A stretch of 64,000 bases of DNA from an uncultured Bacteroidia bacterium (lineage in GTDB: Bacteria > Bacteroidota > Bacteroidia > Bacteroidales > F082). The position numbers and the translations under genes were made by a program. Positions 7,850 to 16,144 of this stretch are shown here, one piece after another. The stretch spans positions 1 through 64,000 of the forward strand of contig CACXUM010000011.1 in assembly GCA_902770835.1 (NCBI GenBank), in the 5' to 3' direction. The notes under the pieces were generated by a model. It made no database searches. It was not told the DNA's origin and worked only from the letters and a program-made list of their open reading frames with translations. Positions within the stretch are counted from its first letter, which is position 1, and each line of letters opens with the position of its first letter.

Positions 7850-8776
7850 TTATTTCATTTTGAATCTCGGATGATAAGTCGTCAAAGTATCCCGCAACAG
7901 TTCATCGGAAATATGCGTATAGATTTCCGTTGTGCTCACGCTGGCATGGCCGAGCATTTGTTGTACGGCAAGCAGGTTGGCACCGCCTTCAAGCAAATGT
8001 GTGGCAAAGCTATGCCTGAATGTGTGCGGACTGATGGTTTTGGTAATGCCGTTTTTCTCCGCCAACTCCTTGACAATCAAGAAGACCATCTGGCGTGTCA
8101 ATCCCGTGCCTCGGCTGTTGAGGAAAACCGTGTCAGTGAATTTGGGTTTTGGCGTGGCATGCAAACGTGCGCCTTCGATGTATTGGAACAGGATTTTCAG
8201 GCTGCTTTCGCCGATGGGCACGAGCCTTTCCTTGCTACCTTTGCCAAAAATGCGTAGGAATCCGTCGTTTTGATATATATCGCTGATTTTCATCCCAATG
8301 AGTTCCGAAACACGCAGGCCGCAGCCGTACATCACCTCAATCATGGCCTTGTTGCGGTGACCATTGGGCTGGCTCAGGTCGATGTTGTCGAGCATTTTTT
8401 GGATTTCTTTGTAAGTCAATACTTCGGGCAGGTGGCGGCCTAAAGAGGGGGAGGAAATGAGCACGGTTGGGTCGGTCTCGGCGAGGTTTTCTTGGAGCAG
8501 GTAACGCCAAAACGACTTCAGTCCCGAAAGGATTCGCGCTTGCGATGTGGCACCGATGTTCAAATCATAAAGATAAGCGAAGAAATTCTCAATGGTGTCC
8601 TGCTTGATGGCGTTGGTTTCAGTAGAAAAACATTGGTTTTCAAGGTATTGCAAAAACAAGTGGACATCGTGGCAATAGGCTTCCACACTGTTGTCGGACA
8701 GCGAAAGCTCTAACCGCAAATAGTTTGCGAAGTGCTTGATGAGGTTTTGGGTGATATTGACGGGTTGCTTGTCCAT
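7850..8776 (-). CDS. xerD: Site-specific tyrosine recombinase (XerD type)
   Basis: Resolves chromosome dimers by recombining dif sites, together with a second Xer protein. The 308 residues carry an N-terminal SAM-like core-binding domain (about 10-95) and a C-terminal catalytic domain. The catalytic set is visible: Arg in YGCGLRVSELIG, the HTFRHSFATHLLEGG block with His and Arg, His in MLGHASVSTTEIYTH, and the Tyr in IYTH. Length and motifs fit XerD better than a phage integrase, and no mobile-element cargo is adjacent. The start at 8776 is chosen because it lies 12 bases after a promoter box. The downstream AlbA_2 gene is probably in the same transcript. Confidence 0.88.
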   Translation of the reverse strand: MDKQPVNITQNLIKHFANYLRLELSLSDNSVEAYCHDVHLFLQYLENQCFSTETNAIKQDTIENFFAYLYDLNIGATSQARILSGLKSFWRYLLQENLAETDPTVLISSPSLGRHLPEVLTYKEIQKMLDNIDLSQPNGHRNKAMIEVMYGCGLRVSELIGMKISDIYQNDGFLRIFGKGSKERLVPIGESSLKILFQYIEGARLHATPKPKFTDTVFLNSRGTGLTRQMVFLIVKELAEKNGITKTISPHTFRHSFATHLLEGGANLLAVQQMLGHASVSTTEIYTHISDELLRDTLTTYHPRFKMK

Positions 8777-8788
8777 GGTTTTGTTTTG

Positions 8789-8796
8789 CAAAAGTA
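8789..8796 (-). promoter_or_regulatory. -7 promoter box (TACTTTTG) for xerD
   Basis: Minus-strand TACTTTTG lies 12 bases before the ATG at 8776, giving a very short leader. Confidence 0.65.
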
Positions 8797-8828
8797 CATT
8801 TTTTGCCGCTGTGGTAATGTTTTTTTCC

Positions 8829-8836
8829 TACATTTG
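8829..8836 (+). promoter_or_regulatory. -7 promoter box (TACATTTG) for the nitroreductase
   Basis: TACATTTG lies 31 bases before the nitroreductase start and is divergent from the xerD box. Confidence 0.65.
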
Positions 8837-8867
8837 TCCCGAAAATTAACCCCTAAATAGTCAAAAC

Positions 8868-9506
8868 ATGAAAAAATCAAACTTACTTTTTTCGGCAGTT
8901 TTGGCATTCTTGATGCTAACGGGCTGCTCGAACAAAAACGAAAACAACAATGAAGCAGCCGTTGCCAATGCGGTTTCCTTCGATGAAGTGTTGGCCACTC
9001 GCAGAAGTGTCCGCAGCTACGATGCCACCAAGACCATCAGCGAAGCCGAGGTGAGAGAGTTGCTTATTGCAACACAAGAGGCTCCCTCGTGGGCTAACCA
9101 ACAGCCATCGAAATACTATGTGGCCATGAGTCCGGAGAAAGTCGAGGCAGTGTCGAATCTGGTAGGTGAGCGCAACAAGCAGAACATCGCTGGAGCGCCC
9201 GTGTTGATTGTCTCCACATACGAGAAAGGCAAGTCGGGCTTCTTCCGTGGCGAGCAGACCAACGAGGTGGGCGACGGCTGGGGTGCCTACGACAACGGCC
9301 TCAGCAATGCCTATTTCATCCTGAAGGCCCGCTCCAAAGGCTTCGACTCACTCATCATGGGAATGCGCGATTCCGATGCGCTTCGCGAACTTTTCAACAT
9401 CCCTGAAAACGAAGCGATTATGGCGGTCATCTCATTGGGCTACAGGTCGGGTGAGCCACGGCAACCTGAGCATAGGCCGTTGGATGAGGTGGTGCAGTTT
9501 TTCTGA
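8868..9506 (+). CDS. Nitroreductase-family lipoprotein
   Basis: A flavin-dependent reductase of the nitroreductase family, probably attached to the envelope. The 212 residues begin with a lipoprotein signal (MKKSNLLFSAVLAFLMLTGC) whose lipobox is LTGC with Cys 20. The catalytic domain runs from about residue 40: ATRRSVRSYDATKTI for FMN binding, EAPSWANQQPSKYYVA, then GWGAYDNGLSNAYFILKARSKG and the C-terminal AVISLGYRSGEPRQPEHRPLDEVV. Most relatives are cytoplasmic, so a lipidated copy implies periplasmic or surface activity. The substrate is unknown. A strong hairpin follows the gene. Confidence 0.85.
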   Translation: MKKSNLLFSAVLAFLMLTGCSNKNENNNEAAVANAVSFDEVLATRRSVRSYDATKTISEAEVRELLIATQEAPSWANQQPSKYYVAMSPEKVEAVSNLVGERNKQNIAGAPVLIVSTYEKGKSGFFRGEQTNEVGDGWGAYDNGLSNAYFILKARSKGFDSLIMGMRDSDALRELFNIPENEAIMAVISLGYRSGEPRQPEHRPLDEVVQFF

Positions 9507-9531
9507 TTAGTTTGACGCATAAAAACAAATC

Positions 9532-9560
9532 GGGACGCGAGGCTCAATGTCTCGCGTCCC
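9532..9560. terminator. Hairpin between the nitroreductase and DUF1015 genes
   Basis: Perfect 10-bp arms GGGACGCGAG (9532-9541) and CTCGCGTCCC (9551-9560) lie between two convergent genes. There is no long T-run, so termination efficiency is uncertain. Confidence 0.6.
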
Positions 9561-9584
9561 GTGTCATATTGTCTCGTGTCCTTA

Positions 9585-10907
9585 TCAATCCAAAGTGTGG
9601 ATAACAAGTCCCGAGCGCAGTTTAGGCTCAAACCAAGTGGTCTTGGGAGGCATGATGTTGCCGGTGTCGGCGATGTCGATGATTTGCTTCATGCTCACAG
9701 GATAGAGCGCGAAGGCGACCTTCATCTCACCGCTGTCCACACGACGCTTCAGCTCGCCGAGGCCACGGATACCGCCAACGAAGTCGATGCGCTTGTCGGT
9801 GCGGAGGTCCTTGATGCCTAAAATCTTGTCCAAGACAAGGTTGCTGAGGATGGTAACGTCCAACACACCGATGGGATCGTTGTCGTTGTAGGTGCCGGGT
9901 TTGGCGGTCAGGCTGTACCACACGCCCTCGATGTACATCGAGAAGTTGTGGAGCTTGTTGGGCTTGTACTCGGTGTCGCACTCGCAGTGGCAGGGGAACT
10001 CGCAGTTGCACTTGCCGCCGTCCTTGGTGCAGTTGCACTTACATTCGATGTCGAAGTTCTCTTGCAAAGCCTTGAAGAAGTCCTTGGTGCTAAGGCCGTT
10101 GAGGTCTTTCACGACGCGGTTGTAGTCGATGACGTTCAACTGGTTGTCGGGGAAGATGACGGTCATAAAGTAGTTGTACTCCTCCTTGCCGGTGTGGGCA
10201 GGGTTCTTCTCTTTCTTTTCCTGGCCGACGAGGGCTGCAGCAGCACTACGGTGGTGACCGTCGGCGATGTACATGGCCGGAACCTTCTTGTCGAACAGTT
10301 CAACCAAGCGGGTGATGGTGGCCTTGTCGTCGATGATCCAGAAGCGATGGCCGAAGCCGTCTTCCTTGGCGATGAAGTCGTAAATCGGCTTCTCAGCGGT
10401 GATTTTGCTCACGATGGCATCGATTTCGGCGACGGCAGGGTAGGCAAAGAACACGGGTTCCACGTTGGCGTTGGTGAGGCGGACGTGCTTCATGCGGTCT
10501 TCCTCTTTGTCCTTGCGGGTCAGTTCGTGCTTCTTGATGACCTTGTTCACATAGTCTTCGCTGTAGGCGCAGGCCACGATGCCATACTGCCAGTGGGCGT
10601 TGGCGTCGGTGGGGTTCATGCTTTGGGCATAGATGTAGAGTTTTTCCTCTTGGTCTTGCTTGATCCATCCGAAATCCTTGAAACTGTTGAAGTTCTCAAC
10701 GACTTTCAGATAGGTTTCGAGGTCGCTGTCCTTGTGTCCTTCGGGCAGGTCGATTTCGGCCTTGGTCACATGGAGCAGGCTGTAGGGGTTGCCTTCACAT
10801 TCCTTGCGGGCTTCTTCGGTGTTCAGCACATCGTAAGGGCGGGAGGCCAGTTTTTGGACGATGTCCACGCCAGGACGCCATCCTTTGAACGGTTTGATAA
10901 CTGACAT
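9585..10907 (-). CDS. DUF1015 family protein with a Cys-rich insert
   Basis: Function not established. The 440-residue protein has the DUF1015 marks: N-terminal VIKPFKGWRPG and VQKLASRPYDVLN, the central PAMYIADGHHRSAAA motif near 227-240, and YNRVVKDLNGL. In Bacteroidetes this family is commonly found next to serC and serA, which fits its place here and suggests a role linked to serine metabolism, though that is inference. Residues about 286-313 form an insert with eight Cys in short CxC units (CKCNC, KCNCEF, CHCEC), which resembles a metallothionein-like metal-binding patch. It is the last gene of the serC cluster. Confidence 0.8.
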   Translation of the reverse strand: MSVIKPFKGWRPGVDIVQKLASRPYDVLNTEEARKECEGNPYSLLHVTKAEIDLPEGHKDSDLETYLKVVENFNSFKDFGWIKQDQEEKLYIYAQSMNPTDANAHWQYGIVACAYSEDYVNKVIKKHELTRKDKEEDRMKHVRLTNANVEPVFFAYPAVAEIDAIVSKITAEKPIYDFIAKEDGFGHRFWIIDDKATITRLVELFDKKVPAMYIADGHHRSAAAALVGQEKKEKNPAHTGKEEYNYFMTVIFPDNQLNVIDYNRVVKDLNGLSTKDFFKALQENFDIECKCNCTKDGGKCNCEFPCHCECDTEYKPNKLHNFSMYIEGVWYSLTAKPGTYNDNDPIGVLDVTILSNLVLDKILGIKDLRTDKRIDFVGGIRGLGELKRRVDSGEMKVAFALYPVSMKQIIDIADTGNIMPPKTTWFEPKLRSGLVIHTLD

Positions 10908-10951
10908 TGTATTAGGTTTTAGATGTTGATTCTTTTGTTTGTTGTTGACAG

Positions 10952-11359
10952 TCAGACTTCTGGGTTATTGACTGATTCATGTTTCTGAAAAGAGATAATC
11001 AGAGCGCCGATCATCTTGGTGAGTTCCATCAGTTCGTTGCGGATGTCGTTCTCTTGTGTATCGTCGATGAGGTGTTGCTTCGAGGCTAAAGAGCAGAACA
11101 TCACGCATTTGCCGATGTTCTGTTTGGCTTTCTGCAAACAATCGGTGAATTCAGTTTTTGAGAGCGCGGCACCTTCGATGATGTTGGTCGAAATCTGTCC
11201 CGCTTCGTCGAAGAAACGATTGGCGAGTAATGTTTGGGCGGCTGTTAGGGCGTTGTTGTTGAGGGAAAGGATGGCATTGGTGAAGTCGACGGACTTATGG
11301 TAAATGCGGAGTCCCTCGAATTTGAAGAAATTGGTGGGTTTTGTGGTTTCCGGAATCAT
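10952..11359 (-). CDS. Four-helix-bundle protein (S23/IVS type, TIGR02436-like)
   Basis: A 135-residue helical protein. FEGLRIYHKSVDFTNAIL near the N-terminus and the segment RFFDEAGQISTNIIEGAAL, followed by FTDCLQKAKQNIGKCVMF, match the four-helix-bundle family first seen in intervening sequences of 23S rRNA genes and also in the Avd proteins of diversity-generating retroelements. No reverse transcriptase, template repeat or 23S gene is nearby. It sits between serA and DUF1015 but after a terminator-like hairpin, so its expression may differ from serCA. An upstream in-frame ATG at 11419 would include the hairpin. The start at 11359 is preferred because the family domain begins soon after it. 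Confidence 0.65.
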   Translation of the reverse strand: MIPETTKPTNFFKFEGLRIYHKSVDFTNAILSLNNNALTAAQTLLANRFFDEAGQISTNIIEGAALSKTEFTDCLQKAKQNIGKCVMFCSLASKQHLIDDTQENDIRNELMELTKMIGALIISFQKHESVNNPEV

Positions 11360-11376
11360 TATCAGACAATTAAGGA

Positions 11377-11409
11377 AAAGACACCACAAGACAGGCTTGC
11401 GGTGTCTTT
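11377..11409 (-). terminator. Terminator or attenuator between serA and the four-helix-bundle gene
   Basis: Perfect 9-bp arms AAAGACACC (11377-11385) and GGTGTCTTT (11401-11409). On the minus strand the right arm runs into a short T-run just after the serA stop codon. Confidence 0.6.
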
Positions 11410-11423
11410 CGCAATTCATAAAA

Positions 11424-12341
11424 TTATTTGTTCACTTGGAAGCGCTTGTTGCCGGTCTTGAAGAAATCGGCAATCTGGTTGGCAGCGGCCAAACCTGCGT
11501 TGATGTTGGCTTCTTCTGTTTGGGCACCCATCTTCTTGGGCGTGGCGAAGTAGCGACCTTCGAAGGCTTTGAACTCGGCGTCGGCATCGGGCATGATGTC
11601 GGTGATGTACTTGAGGTCGGTGCGCTCGGCCATCAGCTTGAGCAGTTCAGGCTCGTTGATGACTTCCTTACGGGCGGTGTTGACGAGGATGCCACCTTTG
11701 TGCATCTTGTTCACCACAGCGTAGTTGATGCTCTGCTTGGTCTCGGCAGTGGCCGGGATGTGCAGGCTGACCACGTCGCAGGTCTCGAAGAGGGCGTCGC
11801 GGTTGGCGACGGCGTGAACGCCAGCTTCTTCAATCTTCTCAGCGGGGACGAATTCGTCGAAAGCATAGACTTCCATGCCAAAGCCCTTGGCGATGCGGGC
11901 CACGTTGCGACCCACGTTACCGAAGGCCAGCAGGCCGAGCTTCTTGCCCATCAGTTCGCTGCCGCTCTTGCCGTTGTAGAAGTTACGGACGGCGTAGACC
12001 AGCATACCCATGACGAGTTCGGCTACGGCGTTGCTGTTTTGGCCGGGGGTGTTCATGGCCACGATGCCTTTGGCGGTGCAAGCCTCAAGGTCGAGGTTGT
12101 CGTAACCGGCGCCGGCACGGACGACGATCTTCAGGTTGTTGGCGTGGTCGATGACTTCCTTCGTCACCTTGTCGCTGCGCACGATTAAAGCGTCGGCATC
12201 GGCAACGGCCTTGTAGAGGTCATTGACATCGGTATATTTTTCCAAAAGAGCCAGTTCATAGCCGTTCTTCTCAACGACTTCGCGTATGCCGTCAACGGCG
12301 ATCTTGGCAAAAGGCTTCTCAGTTGCAACTAATACTTTCAT
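11424..12341 (-). CDS. serA: D-3-phosphoglycerate dehydrogenase (short form)
   Basis: Oxidises 3-phosphoglycerate with NAD to 3-phosphohydroxypyruvate, the first step of serine synthesis; cytoplasmic. The 305 residues cover the substrate-binding half and the NAD-binding Rossmann half (LLAFGNVGRNVARIAKGFG near 140-158). The catalytic region includes the 75-VRAGAGYDN-type motif (VVRAGAGYDNLDLEA), ARKEVINEPEL with its Arg, and a degenerate His region near ATPKKMGAQTEEA, where the common ATPHIGASTEEA has Lys in place of the catalytic His. The C-terminal ACT and ASB regulatory domains of long SerA forms are absent. It starts 14 bases after serC with an AGGAGA-like ribosome site, so the two are one operon. 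Confidence 0.88.
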   Translation of the reverse strand: MKVLVATEKPFAKIAVDGIREVVEKNGYELALLEKYTDVNDLYKAVADADALIVRSDKVTKEVIDHANNLKIVVRAGAGYDNLDLEACTAKGIVAMNTPGQNSNAVAELVMGMLVYAVRNFYNGKSGSELMGKKLGLLAFGNVGRNVARIAKGFGMEVYAFDEFVPAEKIEEAGVHAVANRDALFETCDVVSLHIPATAETKQSINYAVVNKMHKGGILVNTARKEVINEPELLKLMAERTDLKYITDIMPDADAEFKAFEGRYFATPKKMGAQTEEANINAGLAAANQIADFFKTGNKRFQVNK

Positions 12342-12355
12342 TTCGTTTCTCCTTA

Positions 12356-13459
12356 TTATTTGTTGGCTTTTTCGAAATCTTGCATGCACTGGACGAGGGC
12401 TTCGACGGCCTCAATCGGGCAGGCGTTGTAGAGGCTGGCGCGGAAACCACCGACGCTGCGGTGACCCTTGATGCCGACCATGCCGCGCTCCTTGGCGAAG
12501 GCCATGAAGGCGTCTTGCTTGTCCTCGTAACCGGGGGCCATCACCCAGCAGTGGTTCATGATGGAACGGTCTTCCTTCTCGGCGGTGCCGACGAACATGC
12601 TGTTGCGGTCGATTTCTTCGTAGAGCATGTTGGACTTCTTGGTGTTGATCTTGTTCATAGCCTCGACGCCACCGATGGTGTCCTTCAGCCACACGAGGGT
12701 TTCGTGCATCATGAAGATGGGCAGTACGGGCGGGGTGTTGAACATGCTGATGTTCTTGGCTTCCTCAGCGGCATGGGTGCGGAAGTCGACCATCGTCGGC
12801 AGCGGGTTCATGTAGGCGCGGTCGCCGATGTTGCCGAGGATGCTCTTCTTCACGATGACGAAGGTCACGCCAGCAGGGCCGACGTTCTTCTGGGCGCCAC
12901 CGTAGATGAGGCCGTACTTCTTCACGTCGACGGGACGGCTCATGATGTCGGAGCTCATGTCAGCGACGAGCATGATGGGGCAGTCCATGTCGTACTTGAT
13001 CTCAGTGCCGTAGATGGTGTTGTTGGTCGTGATGTGGAAGTAGTCGGCATCCGTCGGGATGGTATAGCCTTTAGGAATATAGGTGTAGGTCTTTTCCTCT
13101 GAAGAGGCGACGATCTCAACCTTACCGAACAGTTTGGCTTCCTTGGCGGCCTTCTTGGCCCAGACGCCGGTCTGGAGATAGGCAGCCTTGGTCTTCATCA
13201 GGTTGGCGGGCACGGTGAAGAATTGGGTGCTGGCGCCACCACCGAGGAAGAGGACTTCGTACTCCTCAGGGATGTTGAGGAGGTCGCGCCACAGCTGACG
13301 GGTCTCAGCCATGATGCGCTCCCAACCCGGAGTGCGGTGAGAAATCTCGGCGATGCCGATGCCGGTGTTGTCGAAATCATAGAGCGCCTTGACGGTGCTT
13401 TCGATAGCCTGTTTGGGCAGTACGCAGGGACCTGCGTTGAAATTAAAAGCCTGTTTCAT
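12356..13459 (-). CDS. serC: Phosphoserine aminotransferase
   Basis: A PLP enzyme that converts 3-phosphohydroxypyruvate and glutamate to O-phosphoserine and 2-oxoglutarate, the second step of serine synthesis; it also acts in pyridoxal phosphate synthesis in some bacteria. The 367-residue length is normal. The N-terminus [16 protein letters not shown] is typical, [12 protein letters not shown] follows, and [15 protein letters not shown] is the phosphate-binding loop. The PLP lysine is in [12 protein letters not shown] near residue 190. It is the first gene of the operon with serA, behind a promoter box at 13526. Confidence 0.95.
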   Translation of the reverse strand: MKQAFNFNAGPCVLPKQAIESTVKALYDFDNTGIGIAEISHRTPGWERIMAETRQLWRDLLNIPEEYEVLFLGGGASTQFFTVPANLMKTKAAYLQTGVWAKKAAKEAKLFGKVEIVASSEEKTYTYIPKGYTIPTDADYFHITTNNTIYGTEIKYDMDCPIMLVADMSSDIMSRPVDVKKYGLIYGGAQKNVGPAGVTFVIVKKSILGNIGDRAYMNPLPTMVDFRTHAAEEAKNISMFNTPPVLPIFMMHETLVWLKDTIGGVEAMNKINTKKSNMLYEEIDRNSMFVGTAEKEDRSIMNHCWVMAPGYEDKQDAFMAFAKERGMVGIKGHRSVGGFRASLYNACPIEAVEALVQCMQDFEKANK

Positions 13460-13525
13460 TACTGATTGTTGTTTAATTTATTGGTTTATAATTTGTTGAT
13501 TAAGTTTGTTGCTCGTATTTTGCTG

Positions 13526-13533
13526 CAAAGATA
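13526..13533 (-). promoter_or_regulatory. -7 promoter box (TATCTTTG) for serC-serA
   Basis: Minus-strand TATCTTTG lies 66 bases before the serC start, leaving a moderately long AT-rich leader. Confidence 0.6.
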
Positions 13534-13739
13534 GTAAATAAAACCATCTGTTGAACCTTTTTTGAAATATTTAGGTTTTTCTAAGGAATAGAAGGGGTTT
13601 GAGAGTGCCAATGAATCATTCCATTGGCAAGAAAAGCAGTTGCCAGTAATCGTTTTTACGACCACCTTTGTGCAGGATAATTCCTTTCTTCTGAAGATTA
13701 GATAAATCTGTTTTTACGGTACGACTCGTAACAGATTTC

Positions 13740-13775
13740 TTTAGGGAAATCTTTAGGGAAATCTTTGGGGAAGAA
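13740..13775 (-). repeat. 12-bp tandem repeats encoding (SLKI)n
   Basis: Three units of TTTAGGGAAATC, the last diverged, lie at 13740-13751, 13752-13763 and 13764-13775. Copy-number change would keep the frame. Confidence 0.7.
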
Positions 13776-13843
13776 AGTGTGTTGTCTTCGGCTAAAATAA
13801 GGAGTATTTCTTTCTGTCTTTCAGTTAGTTCCGCTTCGTTTTC

Positions 13844-13891
13844 TTTTATGAAGTCTTTAGTGAAATCTTTAGTGAAATCTTTGGTGAAATC
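13844..13891 (-). repeat. 12-bp tandem repeats encoding (FTKD)n
   Basis: Four units related to TTTAGTGAAATC at 13844-13891 encode FTKD repeats. The unit differs from the repeats at 13740 at one main position (AGTG against AGGG), which suggests a shared origin. Confidence 0.75.
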
Positions 13892-14127
13892 AACGGCTCC
13901 ATAAGAATCATTATAGCGGATGATTTTGTCGATGGCCATATTCTCCACCATATCTGCACGGCAGGGCAAATCGATAAGGAAGAAGGAACGTTCCTCGTCG
14001 TGCAAATATAGTGAAAGTTGCGGCTTTGTGTGTTGCGTATGCAGGTTTTTGATGCTGCATTTTGCAATTTCCAATGTCAATGGCCACAATTTGTGACAGA
14101 ATAGAATTATGTTGTTGGAAAAAAGCG

Positions 14128-14135
14128 TACTTTTG
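14128..14135 (+). promoter_or_regulatory. -7 promoter box (TACTTTTG) for the methyltransferase
   Basis: TACTTTTG lies 9 bases before the ATG at 14145. It excludes the earlier in-frame ATG at 14109, which would precede the promoter. Confidence 0.65.
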
Positions 14136-14144
14136 CAACCGACT

Positions 14145-15146
14145 ATGTATAAAGCAAATTTGAATTATATACTGCGTCCAGTAATCACGGAATCTGCCAA
14201 GGTGATTGATCTTTTTGCGGGTTGCGGTGGTTTGTCATTGGGCTTTGAAGCTGCTGGATACGTGACGATTGGATACGAGTTTGAAGAGAACGCCGTTAAC
14301 ACATATAATAAGAATTTGACGGGTAGGTGCTATCATCAAAAGTTGGCAGTGGGTTTCGAATATCCCGAGGCAGATATTGTAATAGGTGGACCTCCTTGTC
14401 AGCCTTTCAGTGTGTTCGGCAATCAAAAAGGGATGGAAGATGCTCGTGATGGCTTCCCGATTTTTATAGATGCCGTAAAGCGGATACAACCTAAAGTTTT
14501 CCTGTTCGAGAACGTTCGCAATTTGGCTTATTCCCACAAGTGGTATTTTGACCTTATAAGAGATGCATTGGCGAAACTTGGTTATATGGTTGAGTTCAAA
14601 TGTCTTAACGCGGTAAACTATGGCGTGCCTCAAAATCGTGAAAGGATGATTGTTGTGGGACATAAATCTAAATTCCGATTTCCAGCGATGCGTCAGAAAA
14701 AAGTTACAGTCGGAGAAGCGATTGGTGATTTGATTGACACCATTCAAGATGAGAGCAAAATATTGACGCCTCGGCAAGATGAATATATTGCCATATATGA
14801 AAAGAAATCCGATTGCATCAATCCACGCGATCTTTATCTTGACCGTCCAGCTCGTACGCTAACTTGCAGGAATTTGGCAGGTTGCACCAGCGATATGCAG
14901 CGGGTTAAATTAAAAGATGGCAGGAGGAGAAGACTTGTGGTTAGGGAAGCTGCCCGCTTGCAAAGTTTCCCGGACTGGTTTGAGTTTACTGGCACAGAAA
15001 TCAAGCAGTTCAACCAGATTGGGAATGCTGTTCCGCCTTTGTTTGCCTATCAGCTGGCTTTGCAGATAAAAGAAACCTTCGCTTTGCCGACGAAAAGCGA
15101 GGAAGAAATATTTGAGAAAGCAGTACCATTAACCTTGTTTGATTGA
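14145..15146 (+). CDS. DNA (cytosine-5-)-methyltransferase of a type II system
   Basis: Methylates cytosine C5 in a specific DNA site to protect it from the partner endonuclease. The 333 residues show the family motifs in order: I (VIDLFAGCGGLSLGFEAAGY), IV (GGPPCQPFSVFG with the catalytic Cys), VI (FENVRN), VIII (QNRERMIVVG) and X (QIGNAVPPLFAYQLALQI). The variable target-recognition region between VIII and IX is short. The endonuclease gene starts 3 bases after the stop, so the two form one unit. Base composition is more AT-rich than flanking housekeeping genes, suggesting transfer. The recognised site cannot be read from this protein alone. Confidence 0.93.
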   Translation: MYKANLNYILRPVITESAKVIDLFAGCGGLSLGFEAAGYVTIGYEFEENAVNTYNKNLTGRCYHQKLAVGFEYPEADIVIGGPPCQPFSVFGNQKGMEDARDGFPIFIDAVKRIQPKVFLFENVRNLAYSHKWYFDLIRDALAKLGYMVEFKCLNAVNYGVPQNRERMIVVGHKSKFRFPAMRQKKVTVGEAIGDLIDTIQDESKILTPRQDEYIAIYEKKSDCINPRDLYLDRPARTLTCRNLAGCTSDMQRVKLKDGRRRRLVVREAARLQSFPDWFEFTGTEIKQFNQIGNAVPPLFAYQLALQIKETFALPTKSEEEIFEKAVPLTLFD

Positions 15147-15149
15147 CTT

Positions 15150-16139
15150 ATGGAAATACAATTGACAGGAAACAAAACAGATGTTGTCAAGTCGTTGATA
15201 TTCTCAATGCTGGATATCTTGGGAGAAGTTGGCATTCCCGTAAATGGAACCCCAAGGAGATTGGAAAAGATGGCTATGGCTTGTTTGGCTGTAGGAGACA
15301 TTAAAACAGAATTTGCCGAGGCGAAATCTGCTTCTGATAATCGTTTCCTCACCACAAGAGAAATCATCGCTTACGAAAATGCAAACTATGGTGAATACAT
15401 TTCTTCAGGTTCGTATGATGATATTCGTCGAAAAGATTTGCTTCTACCCGTGCAAGCCAGAATTGTGCTAAACTCATCCTCTTTTGACTCACAAGCGACG
15501 AACAACCCAACTCGAGGATATGCGTTGAATCCATTGTTTGCCGATTTGATTAAATGTTATGGTACAACAAAATGGAAGAAAAGTTTGGTCAAATACAAGA
15601 AACAGGTTGAACTTCTAAAAGATGAACTGGAACGGAAAAGGAATTTGGAGAAGATACCTGTAAAACTGCCTTCGGGTGTTGAATTAGAACTATCGGCGGG
15701 GGAGCATAATGTGCTTCAAAAGTGTATTGTTGAGGACTTTCTAACGAGGTTTGGCCTGGGTGCTGAAGTGTTATATATTGGCGATACTTCCGATAAATTC
15801 CTCTACAAAAACAGTGAAGTCCTAAAACAAATTGGTTTCTTTTCTTTGGAGCACGAAGAATTACCTGATGTTGTTGCATATTGCCGTGAAAAAAATCTGT
15901 TGTTTTTGATGGAAGCTGTTCATAGTGCTGGGCCGATGAGCGAAATCCGAGTAAGGAAACTGAAAAAGCAAATGGAAAAATGCACTGCCATTCCTGTTTT
16001 TGTGACTTGCTTCCTTGATAAGAAGGAGTTTAGGAAATGGGTGACGGAAATTGCTTGGGAAACAGAGGTTTGGATAGCTGATAGTCCCGAGCATATGATA
16101 CATTTTAATGGGTTTAAGTTCTTGGAAATCCATCAATAA
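15150..16139 (+). CDS. BsuBI/PstI-family type II restriction endonuclease
   Basis: A probable restriction enzyme of 329 residues. The C-terminal half carries the BsuBI/PstI pattern: VLYIGDTSDKFLYKN near 209-223, then LPDVVAYCREKNLLFLMEAV near 244-263, in which Asp and Glu would be the metal ligands, then HSAGPMSEIRVRKLKK. The N-terminal half is helical, including VNGTPRRLEKMAMACLAVG, and fits the family HTH region. PstI and BsuBI cut CTGCAG and are paired with N6-adenine methyltransferases. Here the partner is a C5-cytosine enzyme, so the target site may differ. It is translated 3 bases after the methyltransferase. Confidence 0.82.
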   Translation: MEIQLTGNKTDVVKSLIFSMLDILGEVGIPVNGTPRRLEKMAMACLAVGDIKTEFAEAKSASDNRFLTTREIIAYENANYGEYISSGSYDDIRRKDLLLPVQARIVLNSSSFDSQATNNPTRGYALNPLFADLIKCYGTTKWKKSLVKYKKQVELLKDELERKRNLEKIPVKLPSGVELELSAGEHNVLQKCIVEDFLTRFGLGAEVLYIGDTSDKFLYKNSEVLKQIGFFSLEHEELPDVVAYCREKNLLFLMEAVHSAGPMSEIRVRKLKKQMEKCTAIPVFVTCFLDKKEFRKWVTEIAWETEVWIADSPEHMIHFNGFKFLEIHQ

Positions 16140-16144
16140 TAAAA

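Larger units (their letters stand above)
13616..14089 (-). pseudogene. C-terminal remnant of an AlbA_2/RecG-like ATP-binding protein
   Basis: An open frame of up to 157 residues that looks like only the end of a longer protein. LYLHDEERSFFLIDLPCRADM resembles the end of the ATPase-like domain in AlbA_2-type transcriptional regulators. The last 60 residues (ELTERQKEILLILAED, then SVTSRTVKTDLSNLQKKGI) form a winged helix. The N-terminal AlbA_2 and ATPase parts are missing, and the adjacent methyltransferase gene starts where they would be. Two sets of 12-bp tandem repeats encode FTKDFTKDFTKDF and PKISLKISLKK. It may be a relic broken when the restriction-modification genes arrived. A shortened but working protein is possible. 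Confidence 0.55.

Noticed and set aside
7850..8776. Integrase of a genomic island
   Set aside because: Motifs and length fit the housekeeping XerD, and no attachment sites or mobile cargo are adjacent.
10952..11359. Possible Avd protein of a diversity-generating retroelement
   Set aside because: There is no reverse transcriptase, no template or variable repeat, and no target gene in the window. Only the fold family is shared.
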